This document shows positions 1 through 8,058 of a stretch of DNA of 19,521 bases, one piece after another (the first letter of the stretch is position 1; every line of letters begins with the position of its first letter). The stretch covers positions 1-19,521 of the forward strand of contig DJAN01000149.1 of the NCBI GenBank assembly GCA_002429615.1, read 5' to 3'. This stretch comes from Lysobacteraceae bacterium UBA6001 (GTDB lineage Bacteria > Pseudomonadota > Gammaproteobacteria > Xanthomonadales > Xanthomonadaceae). Made by a program: the position numbers and the translations under genes. Below the pieces are notes generated by a model. The model ran no database searches, was not told where the DNA came from, and saw only the letters and a list, made by a program, of their open reading frames with translations.

Positions 1-6
1 CGCACG

Positions 7-29
7 GTCGCGGCTGAAGCCTCTCCTAC
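7..29 (-). repeat. REP element, single copy
   Basis: This is a 23-base imperfect palindrome. Read on the minus strand it starts GTAGGAG and contains the GCTTCAGCCGC core. It differs from the copies at 17461-17780 by one changed stem base. It lies just downstream of the acyl-CoA dehydrogenase gene, the usual intergenic position for REP sequences in Xanthomonadaceae. The rest of 1-93 shows nothing else I can support. Confidence 0.75.
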
Positions 30-93
30 AAATAAAGCAGGAGGAAGCGGGAGGAGGAAGGGGGTACGCCCATCGGACCCACCCCCGGCTCAC

Positions 94-1875
94 TCACCCG
101 AACAGAGCCTCATCCAGCGCCATCAACGCCTTCGCGCCGCTGCGGATCTGCGCCGCATGCGCCAGCGTCCTCGGCAGGATCCGCGCGTAATAGAACCGCG
201 CCGTTTCCCGCTTCGCCGTCGCCAGCGCCGCATCCTTGCCACCCGACGCCGCCACGCTGCGCGCCCACCAGTACGCCAGCACCACATACCCCGAGTAGAA
301 CAGGTAGTCGTAGCTCGCCGCGCCGATCTCCTCCGGATCACGCGCCGCACGTTCCAGCACCTCGCGCGTCAGCATCGCCCACTCGCTGGCCTTGTCGCGC
401 AGCGGCTTGATGAACTCCGCCAGCTCGGCATCGCCCTCATGCTCGCGCGCGAACGCTTCGATCTCGGCCAGGAACAGCTTCAATCCCGCCGCCTGGCTCG
501 CCGCGGTCTTGCGGCCCATCAGATCCAGCGCCTGGATGCCGGTCGTGCCTTCGTACAGCGTGGTGATGCGCGCATCGCGCGCCAGCTGCTCCATCCCGTG
601 CTCATGGATGTAGCCATGGCCACCGAAGCACTGCAGCGCGTGGTAGGTGTTCTCGATGCCCCATTCGGTCTGGCAGGCCTTGGAGATCGGCGTCAGGAAG
701 CTCACCAGCGTATCGGCGCGCTCGCGCTCGGCCGGGTCCTGCGCGTGGTGCGCCACGTCGATCAGCGTCGCCGCGTGCAGCGCGAGCAGGCGGCTGCCTT
801 CGGTCAGCGACTTGATCGTCAGCAGCATGCGGCGCACGTCCGGCTGCACGATGATCGGGTCGGCCGGCTTGTCCGGGAACTTCGCGCCCGACAGCGAGCG
901 CGACTGCAGACGCTCGCGCGCATAGCGCAGCGCGTTCTGGTACGCGCGCTCGGACAGGCCGATACCCTGCAGGCCCACGCCCAAACGCGCGGTGTTCATC
1001 ATCGTAAACATCGCCTGCAAGCCCTTGTGCGGCTGGCCGACGAGGTAACCCTGCGCGCCGTCGAAGTTCATCACGCACGTCACCGACGCCTTGATGCCCA
1101 TCTTGTGCTCGATCGAGCCACAGGCCAGCGCGTTGCGCTCGCCCACCGTGCCATCGCGCGCCACCTTGAACTTCGGCGTCACGAACAGCGAGATACCCTT
1201 CGCCCCCGGCGGTGCGTCCGGCAGCTTGGCCAGCACCAGGTGGACGATGTTGTCGGTGAGATCATGCTCGCCGGCGGTGATGAAGATCTTGGTGCCGGTG
1301 ATCGAGTAGCTGCCGTCCGCGTTCGGCTCGGCGCGGGTCTTGAGCAGGCCGAGGTCGGTGCCGCAATGCGGTTCGGTCAGGCACATGGTGCCGGTCCAGC
1401 GGCCCTCGATCAGCGGCTTGAGGAACACTTCCTGCTGCCAGTCCTCGCCGTGGTGCTTGAGCGCTTCCACCGCGCCATGCGAGAGCAGCGGAAAGTTGCC
1501 CCAGGCCAGGTTGGCGGCGTTGACCATCTCGTTGAGCGGCACGCCCAGCGTATGCGGCAGGCCCTGGCCGCCGAATTCCGGCGCGGCGGTGAGGCCGGTC
1601 CAGCCGCCCTCGACGAACTGGTCATAGGCCTGCTTGAAGCCCGGGGGGGTGGTGACCGCGGCGGTGGACTTGTCGAACACCGAGCCGATCTCGTCGCCGA
1701 TGCTGTTCAGCGGTGCCAGCACCGTGCCGCTGAAACGCGCGGCTTCTTCGAGCACCGCGTCGATGATGTCGGCGGTGGCCTCGCTCAGGCCCAGGCGCTG
1801 GAACAGGGCTTCGACGCCGAGCACATCGTGCAGGGCGAAACGGATGTCGGCCACGGGGGCGGTATAGCTGCTCAT
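94..1875 (-). CDS. Acyl-CoA dehydrogenase with extra C-terminal domain (DmdC-like)
   Basis: This 593-aa flavoprotein should oxidise an acyl-CoA thioester to the 2-enoyl-CoA in the cytoplasm and pass electrons to electron-transfer flavoprotein. It has the long architecture: N-terminal helical domain, middle beta domain containing CLTEPHCGTDLG, C-terminal helical domain with the catalytic-base motif YEGTTGIQALDLMGRK (Glu near residue 441), then about 120 extra residues. That extra domain and the YEGTTGIQA form are typical of the DmdC/3-methylmercaptopropionyl-CoA dehydrogenase group. Many members of that group do not act on methylmercaptopropionyl-CoA, so the substrate is open; a medium- or long-chain fatty acyl-CoA is equally possible. 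The start at 1875 has an AGG run upstream, and the length fits the family. It is followed at once by a REP element and no partner gene is visible in the window. Confidence 0.93.
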   Translation of the reverse strand: MSSYTAPVADIRFALHDVLGVEALFQRLGLSEATADIIDAVLEEAARFSGTVLAPLNSIGDEIGSVFDKSTAAVTTPPGFKQAYDQFVEGGWTGLTAAPEFGGQGLPHTLGVPLNEMVNAANLAWGNFPLLSHGAVEALKHHGEDWQQEVFLKPLIEGRWTGTMCLTEPHCGTDLGLLKTRAEPNADGSYSITGTKIFITAGEHDLTDNIVHLVLAKLPDAPPGAKGISLFVTPKFKVARDGTVGERNALACGSIEHKMGIKASVTCVMNFDGAQGYLVGQPHKGLQAMFTMMNTARLGVGLQGIGLSERAYQNALRYARERLQSRSLSGAKFPDKPADPIIVQPDVRRMLLTIKSLTEGSRLLALHAATLIDVAHHAQDPAERERADTLVSFLTPISKACQTEWGIENTYHALQCFGGHGYIHEHGMEQLARDARITTLYEGTTGIQALDLMGRKTAASQAAGLKLFLAEIEAFAREHEGDAELAEFIKPLRDKASEWAMLTREVLERAARDPEEIGAASYDYLFYSGYVVLAYWWARSVAASGGKDAALATAKRETARFYYARILPRTLAHAAQIRSGAKALMALDEALFG

Positions 1876-1931
1876 GGGGAACCTGTAGGAAGCGGAATGC
1901 GATGGAAAGGAGGAAGAAGGGCGCGCGCGGC

Positions 1932-2423
1932 TCAGCGCAGCACGCCGCTCAGGCCGGGCGCGGGGTTCAACGTGCTGCGGCCGCTGACCTCGAACTGCCG
2001 CGACTTCTTCTCTTCGGGCGTGGCGGTGACCGTGCCCTTGAGTTCGTAGGGCAGGCCACGGCCGCCGGCGAGCACGTCGGCGACCAGCATCTTGGCGCTG
2101 GAGCTGGGCTGCAGGGCCACGGTGACCACGTCGGCGGTCTCCGGCCCGATGGAGTAGTTCACCGCCTGCTGCAGATGGCCGGCGGATTCACCGCCGACGC
2201 TGACGTCCAGCGCGACGGTCTCGAACTGCATGGGAATGCTGCTGTAGTTCTGCAGGCGCAGTTCCAGCGACCAGCTGCCATCGGCGCGCACGGTCAGCTG
2301 CTGGATGCTCACCGCCGGCTCGGACACCCGGCGCACGTTGCTGCTGCACGATGCCAGGCCAAGTACCGCGGCCATCATCACTAGCGCGGCGATCCCGCGC
2401 CACGGACGCATACGTCCCTGCAT
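1932..2423 (-). CDS. LEA type 2-like lipoprotein
   Basis: This 163-aa protein has a lipoprotein signal: basic N-terminus, hydrophobic stretch 11-23, and lipobox LASC with Cys26. It should therefore be anchored in the outer membrane or periplasmic face. The mature part has the pattern of a LEA14/WHy beta-sandwich, with alternating hydrophobic strands such as WSLELRLQNYSSIPMQFETVALDVSV. Proteins of this kind are common in Xanthomonadaceae and have no defined function. The start at 2423 is favoured by GAGGTGGGG a few bases upstream; Met5 is a possible alternative. It lies 56 bases upstream of the acyl-CoA dehydrogenase start on the same strand, so cotranscription is possible, but the two have no obvious functional link. 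Confidence 0.82.
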   Translation of the reverse strand: MQGRMRPWRGIAALVMMAAVLGLASCSSNVRRVSEPAVSIQQLTVRADGSWSLELRLQNYSSIPMQFETVALDVSVGGESAGHLQQAVNYSIGPETADVVTVALQPSSSAKMLVADVLAGGRGLPYELKGTVTATPEEKKSRQFEVSGRSTLNPAPGLSGVLR

Positions 2424-2495
2424 TGCCCCACCTCGGATCGTTGGAACCAGGCTAAAGCATACTACGCCGTATGGCAGGGGCGTTGCGGCAATGCG

Positions 2496-3053
2496 TCACT
2501 CCAGCGGCGTGGCAAGGATGAGCGGTTCGAGGTCGTAGCCCATGGCGGCGGCGCGGGCCTTGAGCTGTTCGAACTGCATGCGCGGCATGCTGGGCGTGCG
2601 CGAGAGGATCCACAGGTAGCGGCGGCCGGGGTCGCCGACGACGGCCCATTGGTAGTCGGGGTCGAGGGCGATGACCCAGTAGTCGGCCCAGGCCCAGGGG
2701 AACCAGGACAGCCAGTCGGGCGCGAAGCGCACTTCGAGCCGGCCGGGGTGGTCCTCTACCCGTCGCGCGACCCCTTCGGCCTCGATGAAGCCGCCATCGG
2801 CGACGCGGCAACGGTTGCGGACGCCGACCTTGCCGTCGTCGCGCAGGGTGTACTGCGCGGTGATTTCGCCCTGGCATTTCTTCTGGAAAGAGACGGGCAG
2901 GTGGGCGATCTCGTGCCAGGTGCCGGCGTAGCGCGAGAGGTCGAGCTGCGGCACGGAGGTCACCGGCGGTTCGTGGCGGCCGGCGAGGGCGGGCGCGGCG
3001 AAGGTGGCGAGCATGAGCAGCAGCGGGGACAGGATGGCGGCGGTACGGGGCAT
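2496..3053 (-). CDS. blc: Lipocalin family protein (Blc-like)
   Basis: This 185-aa protein has a cleavable-looking signal peptide (residues 1-24, ending ALAG) followed by a lipocalin domain. The first conserved lipocalin region is clear as YAGTWHEIAHLP (about 42-53) and the second as DPDYQWAVVGDPGRRYLWILSR. Bacterial lipocalins of this type bind fatty acids or lysophospholipids in the envelope and are often stress-induced. Unlike E. coli Blc there is no lipobox Cys at the end of the signal, so this copy is probably periplasmic rather than lipid-anchored. The start at 3053 was chosen over an in-frame upstream Met at 3077 because GGAGGAG sits at good spacing before 3053 and the signal peptide then begins cleanly. 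Downstream is the LEA-like gene on the same strand, 72 bases away. Confidence 0.9.
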   Translation of the reverse strand: MPRTAAILSPLLLMLATFAAPALAGRHEPPVTSVPQLDLSRYAGTWHEIAHLPVSFQKKCQGEITAQYTLRDDGKVGVRNRCRVADGGFIEAEGVARRVEDHPGRLEVRFAPDWLSWFPWAWADYWVIALDPDYQWAVVGDPGRRYLWILSRTPSMPRMQFEQLKARAAAMGYDLEPLILATPLE

Positions 3054-3176
3054 CGGGCTCCTCCAGCGGTCAGGCACGCAGGCTAGGCAGGGGCGTGGTC
3101 AGGTTGCGTGAAGCTGCGGAAAACGCTGGCGGGGCAGGGGTTTGGCGGCGTGCGTGGATTTCGTTGTCACGAAAGC

Positions 3177-3205
3177 TTGCCCAAAATCGTAACCATCGTT
3201 ATGAT
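3177..3205 (+). promoter_or_regulatory. Promoter of tRNA-Phe
   Basis: A -35 TTGCCC (3177-3182) and a -10 TATGAT (3200-3205) are separated by exactly 17 bases. A GCGCG discriminator follows, a pattern typical of stable-RNA promoters under stringent control. The tRNA begins 36 bases after the -10 box. Confidence 0.75.
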
Positions 3206-3241
3206 GCGCGTCCTCGCAACGCAGCACTGCTTGCGACGGAT

Positions 3242-3317
3242 GGCCGGGTAGCTCAGTTGGTAGAGCAGGGGATTGAAAATCCCCGTGTCGGGGGTTCGAT
3301 TCCCTCCCCGGCCACCA
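3242..3317 (+). tRNA. tRNA-Phe (GAA)
   Basis: This is a 76-nt cloverleaf with encoded CCA. The acceptor arm pairs GGCCGGG with CCCGGCC, the D-arm contains AGCTCAGTTGGTAGAGC, the anticodon stem is GGGGA/TCCCC with loop TTGAAAA and anticodon GAA at 3275-3277, and the T-loop is GGTTCGATTCC. The accessory island lies directly downstream, consistent with the 3' end having served as an attachment site. I could not find a second copy of that 3' end elsewhere in the window. Confidence 0.98.
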
Positions 3318-3327
3318 TTGAATTTAG

Positions 3328-3360
3328 AAGGGCTTGCAGAAATGCAGGCCCTTTTCTTTG
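3328..3360 (+). terminator. Intrinsic terminator after tRNA-Phe
   Basis: An 11-base-pair stem starting AAGGGC (one G-T wobble) closes a GAAA tetraloop and is followed by TTCTTTG. It lies 10 bases after the tRNA and ends its transcript. Confidence 0.85.
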
Positions 3361-3395
3361 TCCCTGGTTCCTACTCACTCCCTATTGCGCAAAGG

Positions 3396-3617
3396 CTAGA
3401 CCTGCCTACGCCACGTTCTGAGCACGCGAGACAACCAGTCGCCAACCTCAGTCTCTGACCACACAGCCATCGTTGGAGTTACTTTGCGTTGGCGAGGGAA
3501 CGATCCAGCGTCAACCATTGCGTAGATGGTGGATCGGCCGAGTCCGGTTAGGCGTTGCACCTCGGGGAGCCGAATCAGACGAGAAGGCAGAGCGGTGCTG
3601 CTGTTCTGTTCTTGCAT
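3396..3617 (-). CDS. AlpA family transcriptional regulator
   Basis: This 73-aa MerR-like winged-helix protein follows the AlpA pattern: RLIRLPEVQRLTGLGRSTIYAMVDAGSFPRQ, then the WSETEVGDWL ending. AlpA proteins are encoded in prophages and genomic islands, usually beside the integrase, and control integrase/excision or cargo expression. Here it sits next to the tRNA instead, with the visible integrase about 6.5 kb away at the other end. The start at 3617 is supported by AAGGA at 11-15 bases upstream. The protein ends inside the first 100 bases of the island. Confidence 0.88.
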   Translation of the reverse strand: MQEQNSSTALPSRLIRLPEVQRLTGLGRSTIYAMVDAGSFPRQRKVTPTMAVWSETEVGDWLSRVLRTWRRQV

Positions 3618-3708
3618 TTCTATATCCTTGAGTAGCGCGACAGTCCGGCAGCTTCGCCGTTGCGGTCAACGCAAACGTTGGTTGGTTTCTGGGATGGATT
3701 CGTAGTGG

Positions 3709-4179
3709 TCATGCGCCTTGGCTGCGAAGCGTCGGCAGGAACATCTCCGCAGGTAGGCTGCGCTCCCACTCGGCCGCCAACGCATGACCCTTGATCCGTA
3801 CTGAGGCTGTGCGCGGGAGTGCTCGCAAAGCCTCCTGCGGGTCCCTCGGGATTGCCCGTTGTTCTGCGGTGGCGATAGCCGCGATCAGCGGCTCCATTTG
3901 CTTCAAAAGGTAGGCCGTACCCCAATCCAGTCGCGCTTCTTCGCGGATCCTTCTGATCGTCGCGTGATATCGCTGGCCCATGTCAAAGGCGACTGCTTGG
4001 CCCGCTGGGATCGATCCGAAGAGCGCCCTGAAGTTATTCGCGGGATCGACCAGGGCAGTCAGGCATCCCAGGTACTGACGCAGTCCCTGCAAACGGGAGC
4101 GCATCACCCTCCGCTGCTGGGCGCAGGTGCGTGTTTTGCCGGTGCTGCTGACAATCGCGGTCATGCCGAAGACGATCAT
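3709..4179 (-). CDS. Hypothetical island protein
   Basis: I do not recognise this 156-aa protein. It is soluble and mostly helical with many Arg and Ala residues (for example RYHATIRRIREEARLDWGTAYLLKQMEPLIAAIATAEQR), with no signal peptide or membrane segment. The same frame stays open to 4596, but the upstream part is Pro/Arg-rich low-complexity translation typical of a non-coding frame, so the start was placed at the first plausible ATG, 4179; the ATG at 4164 (151 aa) is equally possible and neither has a strong ribosome site. It lies upstream of alpA on the same strand with a 91-base gap, so the two may be cotranscribed. Its position suggests an accessory or maintenance gene; no function is claimed. 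Confidence 0.6.
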   Translation of the reverse strand: MIVFGMTAIVSSTGKTRTCAQQRRVMRSRLQGLRQYLGCLTALVDPANNFRALFGSIPAGQAVAFDMGQRYHATIRRIREEARLDWGTAYLLKQMEPLIAAIATAEQRAIPRDPQEALRALPRTASVRIKGHALAAEWERSLPAEMFLPTLRSQGA

Positions 4180-4582
4180 GCGCGCGGGCAGCAGCGCGCC
4201 TTGCTTCGCACAAAGCCTCCAAATAGGCGGCGCCCTTACCGGCCTGACGGTGCCGGCTTGCGCCGACAAGTTGACCGTGGAGGTAGCCGCCTTCCAGACC
4301 CGTGCAGCCTCCAAGCGCGGCGACCCTACAGGGTCACTCGGGCGGCCCCTCGAATGCCCTTGGGTGCAGCTCCGGCGACCCGGTGGCCGGCGGTGCCCCG
4401 GCGGTGGCCTAGCGGGTGAACCTGGGGCCCCTCTTTTGCGCCTGGCTGGGGCCCATGGGGGGATTGGGCGCGAGTCCGACCATCGAGACCCCTTTGGATT
4501 CTTCTGCAGGAATCGGCCGGAACGGGGGCTGGTACGATCCAGGGGCCCGCAGTCCTCGCGCGGGTCACAAGGGGAGAACCAA
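4180..4582. other. Long intergenic region, GC-rich, no gene assigned
   Basis: This 403-base stretch between two divergent genes has no frame I would call on either strand. It is richer in G and C than the genes around it and contains GGGGCCC three times (near 4422, 4449 and 4540). It must carry the promoters of both neighbours. On the minus strand, about 4180-4290 reads as a plausible peptide ending (containing GYLHGQLVGAS and GAAYLEALCEARRAAARA) in a frame different from the 156-aa gene, so part of it may be a gene remnant. Confidence 0.4.
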
Positions 4583-5329
4583 ATGCCACTCTGCAAGGTT
4601 TGCGGTCAGCAGGTCGCGAAGCTCATCCGGTGCCATATCTATCCCGATTCCCTCACAAAAGAGGCTGCCGGCGAAGAGCGGAAGTTGGTCGGCATGTCCC
4701 TCACCAACGGCCCGCGCGCGTCCTATGCAATGGCAGGCCTGTTCGACGACAACCTGGCGTGTCTGGACTGCGAACGCCTGTTCGGTCGGGCTGATGACTA
4801 CGCCATCATGTTCAGGCGTCGTGCGCTGGCGTTGTCGCTTCCTACGGTTCGCTGGGGTGCGGCCAGTTTGCCCACGTTTGAAGGCGATCCGGCGAGGCTG
4901 CACTCGTTCGCGATGAACACGCTTTTGCGCGCTCACCTCAGCGACCGCTGGGAGTTGAACGCCGTTAACGAACCGGAGATTGCCCAGGAGGCACTGCAGG
5001 CCCTCCACGGTGGCCAATCGACCATCGACGGGGGGCGCGAGGTTTCTATCGTGGTGACCCGCAGTGCTCTCGCGGGTCTCTACGCGACCCCTCACCGGCG
5101 CGACTTTGGCGGACATCCGGTCTTCGTGATCCAACTGCCGAACATGATGTTCTTCGTGGCCCTGTCCACTGCTGGTGTTGGGCCGGCCTTCTCCCACATG
5201 GCACTGCGGCCTGGGCGTGAAGTGACCGTGTGGCGGCGACGCAATCCGATCCCGCAGGAGTTGGTCGATGCGCGGGACATGTTCGAGGCGCTGGGGGACC
5301 GAGTTGACCGCATGTTCAAGGCGAAGTGA
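4583..5329 (+). CDS. Zinc-ribbon/HNH-like hypothetical protein
   Basis: This 248-aa protein opens with CxxC (Cys4, Cys7), then CHIYPDSL (His18), then a second CxxC (Cys60, Cys63) followed by GRADDYA. The spacing of CxxC, SHxxP-like and CxxCE segments resembles a widespread group of uncharacterised proteins that look like degenerate or variant HNH endonucleases and often occur on mobile elements. I infer a metal-binding nucleic-acid-associated protein; nuclease activity is not shown, because only one candidate catalytic His is visible. The rest (about 85-248) is an unassigned alpha/beta region. The start at 4583 has AAGGGGAG just upstream. It converges on the caspase-like gene at 5459-6301. 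Confidence 0.75.
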   Translation: MPLCKVCGQQVAKLIRCHIYPDSLTKEAAGEERKLVGMSLTNGPRASYAMAGLFDDNLACLDCERLFGRADDYAIMFRRRALALSLPTVRWGAASLPTFEGDPARLHSFAMNTLLRAHLSDRWELNAVNEPEIAQEALQALHGGQSTIDGGREVSIVVTRSALAGLYATPHRRDFGGHPVFVIQLPNMMFFVALSTAGVGPAFSHMALRPGREVTVWRRRNPIPQELVDARDMFEALGDRVDRMFKAK

Positions 5330-5397
5330 TTCGGTCAGCGTTTGGAATGGGTGATCGCGGATCGCGTCCGGTGCCGTGGCCCCGAGCGCACCCCGCA

Positions 5398-5423
5398 GAG
5401 GCCAGGAACTCAACTTGGGCCTC
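5398..5423. terminator. Possible weak hairpin between convergent genes
   Basis: GAGGCC and GGCCTC form a perfect six-base stem around a 14-base loop in the gap between the HNH-like gene and the caspase-like gene. No strong T run follows on either strand, so this is only a candidate. Confidence 0.25.
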
Positions 5424-5458
5424 TTGCAGCCCCGTCAGGAACGCTTTATGGATGACGG

Positions 5459-6301
5459 TCACTCATGTGCCGCTTCCGCCTCGTAATCCTCGGGCGGCCG
5501 GTAGGCGATGGGAAACCTTTCGACATGTTCGGGAAACCGGTCAATCATGAAGAAGTCGCGACGGAAGGTGTCGAAGAAGTAGCGATTCTTATCTCTGTAG
5601 AGCTGTGCAATGTCCTCAGGCGTAATGTGACCAGGTAACTCTGCTCCGCGCTGTCGAAACAGTTCTTCGGCTCGGAGCAGTCTCCCTTCGGGTGATTCCG
5701 CAGTCCTTTGCTGGTGATCCCATACGAACTCGAAGATCATTTCTGCACTGCGATACACGTAAGTGTCCGGGCGAGTGGCGCGGAGCGCCGCGAAGGTTTG
5801 CGAGGCACTGCGTGTTTCGAAGAGCGTGCTGTAGAACTCTAGGTAGCAGTGTTCAATCTCTTCGGGAAGCAGCCGACACGTAGCACCGATTAGCGCGAAG
5901 AGCGGGGCGGTATCCGTCAGTTGGACCGTTTGAGTCAACTGATGGCCGTCACATGAAGCCATGACTACAAGGAGATTCATGGCGGAAGCCACATTCAACT
6001 GAACAAGGCTTGGTTTCAGGTCCGTCCACGAACAATCGGACCCGTCCGCGAATCGGACGCCATCCTCACCTCCATGGCATTCGAAATGAAGCACTGGAAT
6101 GTCCCCTGGCGCCGTAATCCTGTCGGCAACCTGAGACAGGTAGCCCAGAGCATCGACCCGGTTTTCGACTCGGTGATAGAGGACCTCGGGGGTCGGTCCG
6201 AAGATGTCGGATCGAATCAAAAGATCGTCGCGCAGTCGGAGAGCGGTATTCCGCTCGCCCGCCGGAATGGTGTCCAAGATTAGTATCTGATTGAAGCGCA
6301 T
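5459..6301 (-). CDS. Caspase-like (CHAT-type) peptidase
   Basis: This 280-aa protein has the signature of clan CD cysteine peptidases: strand LHFECHGG with the candidate catalytic His76, and strand LLVVMASCDGH with the candidate nucleophile Cys117, at the spacing seen in CHAT/caspase-HetF domains. Such proteases act as effectors or activators in several bacterial immune systems (for example beside gasdermins or type III CRISPR). Here the protease is nearly a single domain, with a helical C-terminal part (about 190-280) and no TPR or sensor domain. The start at 6301 has AAGGACG upstream; an in-frame TTG at 6334 is less likely. It follows the broken SRAP gene by 29 bases on the same strand, so it probably shares that transcript. 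No gasdermin-like neighbour is seen; its target is unknown. Confidence 0.72.
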   Translation of the reverse strand: MRFNQILILDTIPAGERNTALRLRDDLLIRSDIFGPTPEVLYHRVENRVDALGYLSQVADRITAPGDIPVLHFECHGGEDGVRFADGSDCSWTDLKPSLVQLNVASAMNLLVVMASCDGHQLTQTVQLTDTAPLFALIGATCRLLPEEIEHCYLEFYSTLFETRSASQTFAALRATRPDTYVYRSAEMIFEFVWDHQQRTAESPEGRLLRAEELFRQRGAELPGHITPEDIAQLYRDKNRYFFDTFRRDFFMIDRFPEHVERFPIAYRPPEDYEAEAAHE

Positions 6302-6330
6302 CGATCGTCCTTGTATTCGAGGCGGATAGG

Positions 6331-7262
6331 TCAAGCAGCCGCTTTGTGTTCGTAGAACGGGTGGGCTTTGTCATCGAAGATGGAATACATGGCTGCCAGG
6401 TTCGCCGAGTCAGGATTGAGCCAGGCGTCTACGTGTTCGGGCTTGATGTTGATGATTGTTCGGTCATGCCCGGCCTCGGCCACCTCGGGCTCCGGATCGT
6501 CGGTGATCGCGGCGAAGCTGTAGAGGTCCGGCTCGATGCCCTTAGGGTCCTGCCAGTGCGACCACAGGCACGCAACCAGCATCGGCGACTTATCGCGGGG
6601 CTGGACTGCACCACAACATTCTTCCCGTCTATCTCGACGTTCTCATAGAACCGGCCGACCACAATCAGACCGTGCCGGTAGCCGAATAGGTCTTTCCAGG
6701 CGCGCTCGAGGTTGTCTCGGCGGGCGTTGTAGGTGCCTGGGTAGTCCCTGTCATAGCTGCTGGGTGCCTTCGGTGGCCGGCACTGGTAGCGCATGGGGCG
6801 GATGATCCGCTGCCCGTTCTCCGACACGATGACGGGGGCATACCAGCCAGGGAAGATGCGGTAATCCTTGGACTTCGGTTCCTTCCGCCGCAGGTCGGAT
6901 AGCCATCCCTCGACCTGGGCTTGCTTCCTGCCGGCACGCTCCAGCTCGGTCTGCGCAGTCTTGGTGGGCTTGGTCGCCAGCTTCCGTTCCGCGTCGGCGA
7001 TGCGGCGGCGCTGGGTGAAGAGGTCAGCCTCCCATGCCTGGGCGCCCAGCAGGTCCCACGCGGCTATCTCTTTGGCGATCAACCCTAGCGCACCCTCGCC
7101 ACCCTCGCGGAATGCATCGTCCATCGCCTTCGGTGTCTTCGGCCTCTTTTCCGTCCTGTTCTGGCGCAGCCACAGCTTCGCGAAGGCGTCCAGGTCCATG
7201 ATCGCCCCGAACTGGCGGACAAGCTTTTTGTAGTCGGCTTGTATTTCAGCGGAGTAGCACAT
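6331..7262 (-). pseudogene. SRAP (YedK/HMCES-like) gene, frameshifted
   Basis: The start MCYSAEIQADYKKLVRQFG carries the Cys2 that SRAP proteins use to form a thiazolidine crosslink with abasic sites in single-stranded DNA. The first frame runs from 7262 to about 6606 and ends its recognisable part at GKNVVVQ. The conserved continuation (SPMLVACLWSHW, then GHDRTIINIKPEHVDAWL) is in another frame and ends at 6331. One missing base near 6604-6607 explains the switch: restoring it gives VVVQ, one residue, then QPRDKSPML. The intact protein would be about 310 aa with the conserved His in GHDR. Loss of the C-terminal half should abolish function. A sequencing error is possible, but the site is not a long homopolymer. 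The gene lies 71 bases after the nuclease-like pseudogene and 29 before the caspase-like gene. Confidence 0.85.
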
Positions 7263-7333
7263 GGGGTGGACCTCGGCGGACTCTGGGGGGGGCAGCCTAT
7301 GCCGGCCTATGTTCACCACTTGAGACGATCGCC

Positions 7334-8058
7334 TCACCCGGTCGCGAGCTCCAGCGTGCGCCATGGGTCCGCGAAGAAGGTTCGTGCGAACGGGCTGTGC
7401 AGTAGGGCGGGGTGGAACTCGCGAACCAGGTCGAACATTTCCGACGACTTCGGTTTGGCGTAGATCAGCAGCCACAGCTCGTCGCAGCCCATCATCTTGT
7501 ACGCGTCCATCTTCTTGGCCTTCCGATCGATGACAGGTTGCAAGGTCTCGGCAGTGATCCCCTGTACCCATGACGCCATGGGGGCCTGCCAATGTGTCGC
7601 CTTGGCCCCTCCACCGGGAACGCCGTGATGCGTGTGATGATGCCCGCCAGATCGCCCGGCAGGCGGTCGCTATCGATCACTGTGGTGACCTCTCGATTCA
7701 GCCAAAGCTCCGTCATTGCCTCGCCCAGCTTCTCGCCAAGTGCTTTTGCGAACTTGCCGGCCGTGGTGAACCTGGGGCGAAGCGATACCATGACGCCTCC
7801 AGGCATCCCTCCGAGACTCTCGTGGCGCTCTTTGGCACCTTCGAGTAGTCCAGCGGCAAAGGTGTCGTAGACGGCTTGCTTGCTGTCAGGGGCACCGGTC
7901 ATCTCGATCCCGACGCGCTTGCCTTCGAAATGGACGCACACGTCAGGGCGGCTGTTTGGCGGCAGCGGCTCGAACGGTGGGACGTGGCCGAAGTGACGGG
8001 AAAAGAAGTTGGGAGCGTACTGCAGTTCTTCCGCGCGCTGGGCTGCTTCGCGGGTCAC
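7334..8058 (-). pseudogene. PD-(D/E)XK nuclease-like gene, frameshifted
   Basis: Two frames make one protein of about 241 aa. Frame one starts at GTG 8058, overlapping the upstream stop by four bases, and runs through RPDVCVHFEGKRVGIEMTG (Asp39, Glu52, then Thr54 where Lys is usual) to ITAFPVEG. The continuation ATHWQAPMASWVQGIT, then VIDRKAKKMDAYKMMGCDELWLLIYA, is in the next frame and ends at 7334. Restoring one G in the GGGG run at 7606-7609 joins them. The PD...ExT segment and the late K..K...Y....LWLLI motif resemble the outline of restriction-endonuclease-fold proteins, so a nuclease-like role is inferred with modest confidence. Without the second frame the helix/strand ending is replaced by Arg/Pro-rich residues. 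A homopolymer sequencing error is a real alternative to true decay. Confidence 0.7.

Noticed and set aside
157..2049. A 630-codon open frame on the plus strand opposite the acyl-CoA dehydrogenase gene.
   Set aside because: Its translation is Arg/His/Gln-rich and without recognisable domains, a shadow caused by the high G+C of the true gene on the other strand.
3620..4596. Extension of the 156-aa island gene to the far upstream end of its open frame.
   Set aside because: The first 130 or so codons give Pro/Arg/Gly-rich low-complexity translation and run up to the divergent gene's start; a later ATG is more credible.
5459..6301. A bacterial gasdermin system around the caspase-like gene.
   Set aside because: No neighbouring product resembles a gasdermin, and no membrane-active small protein lies next to the protease.
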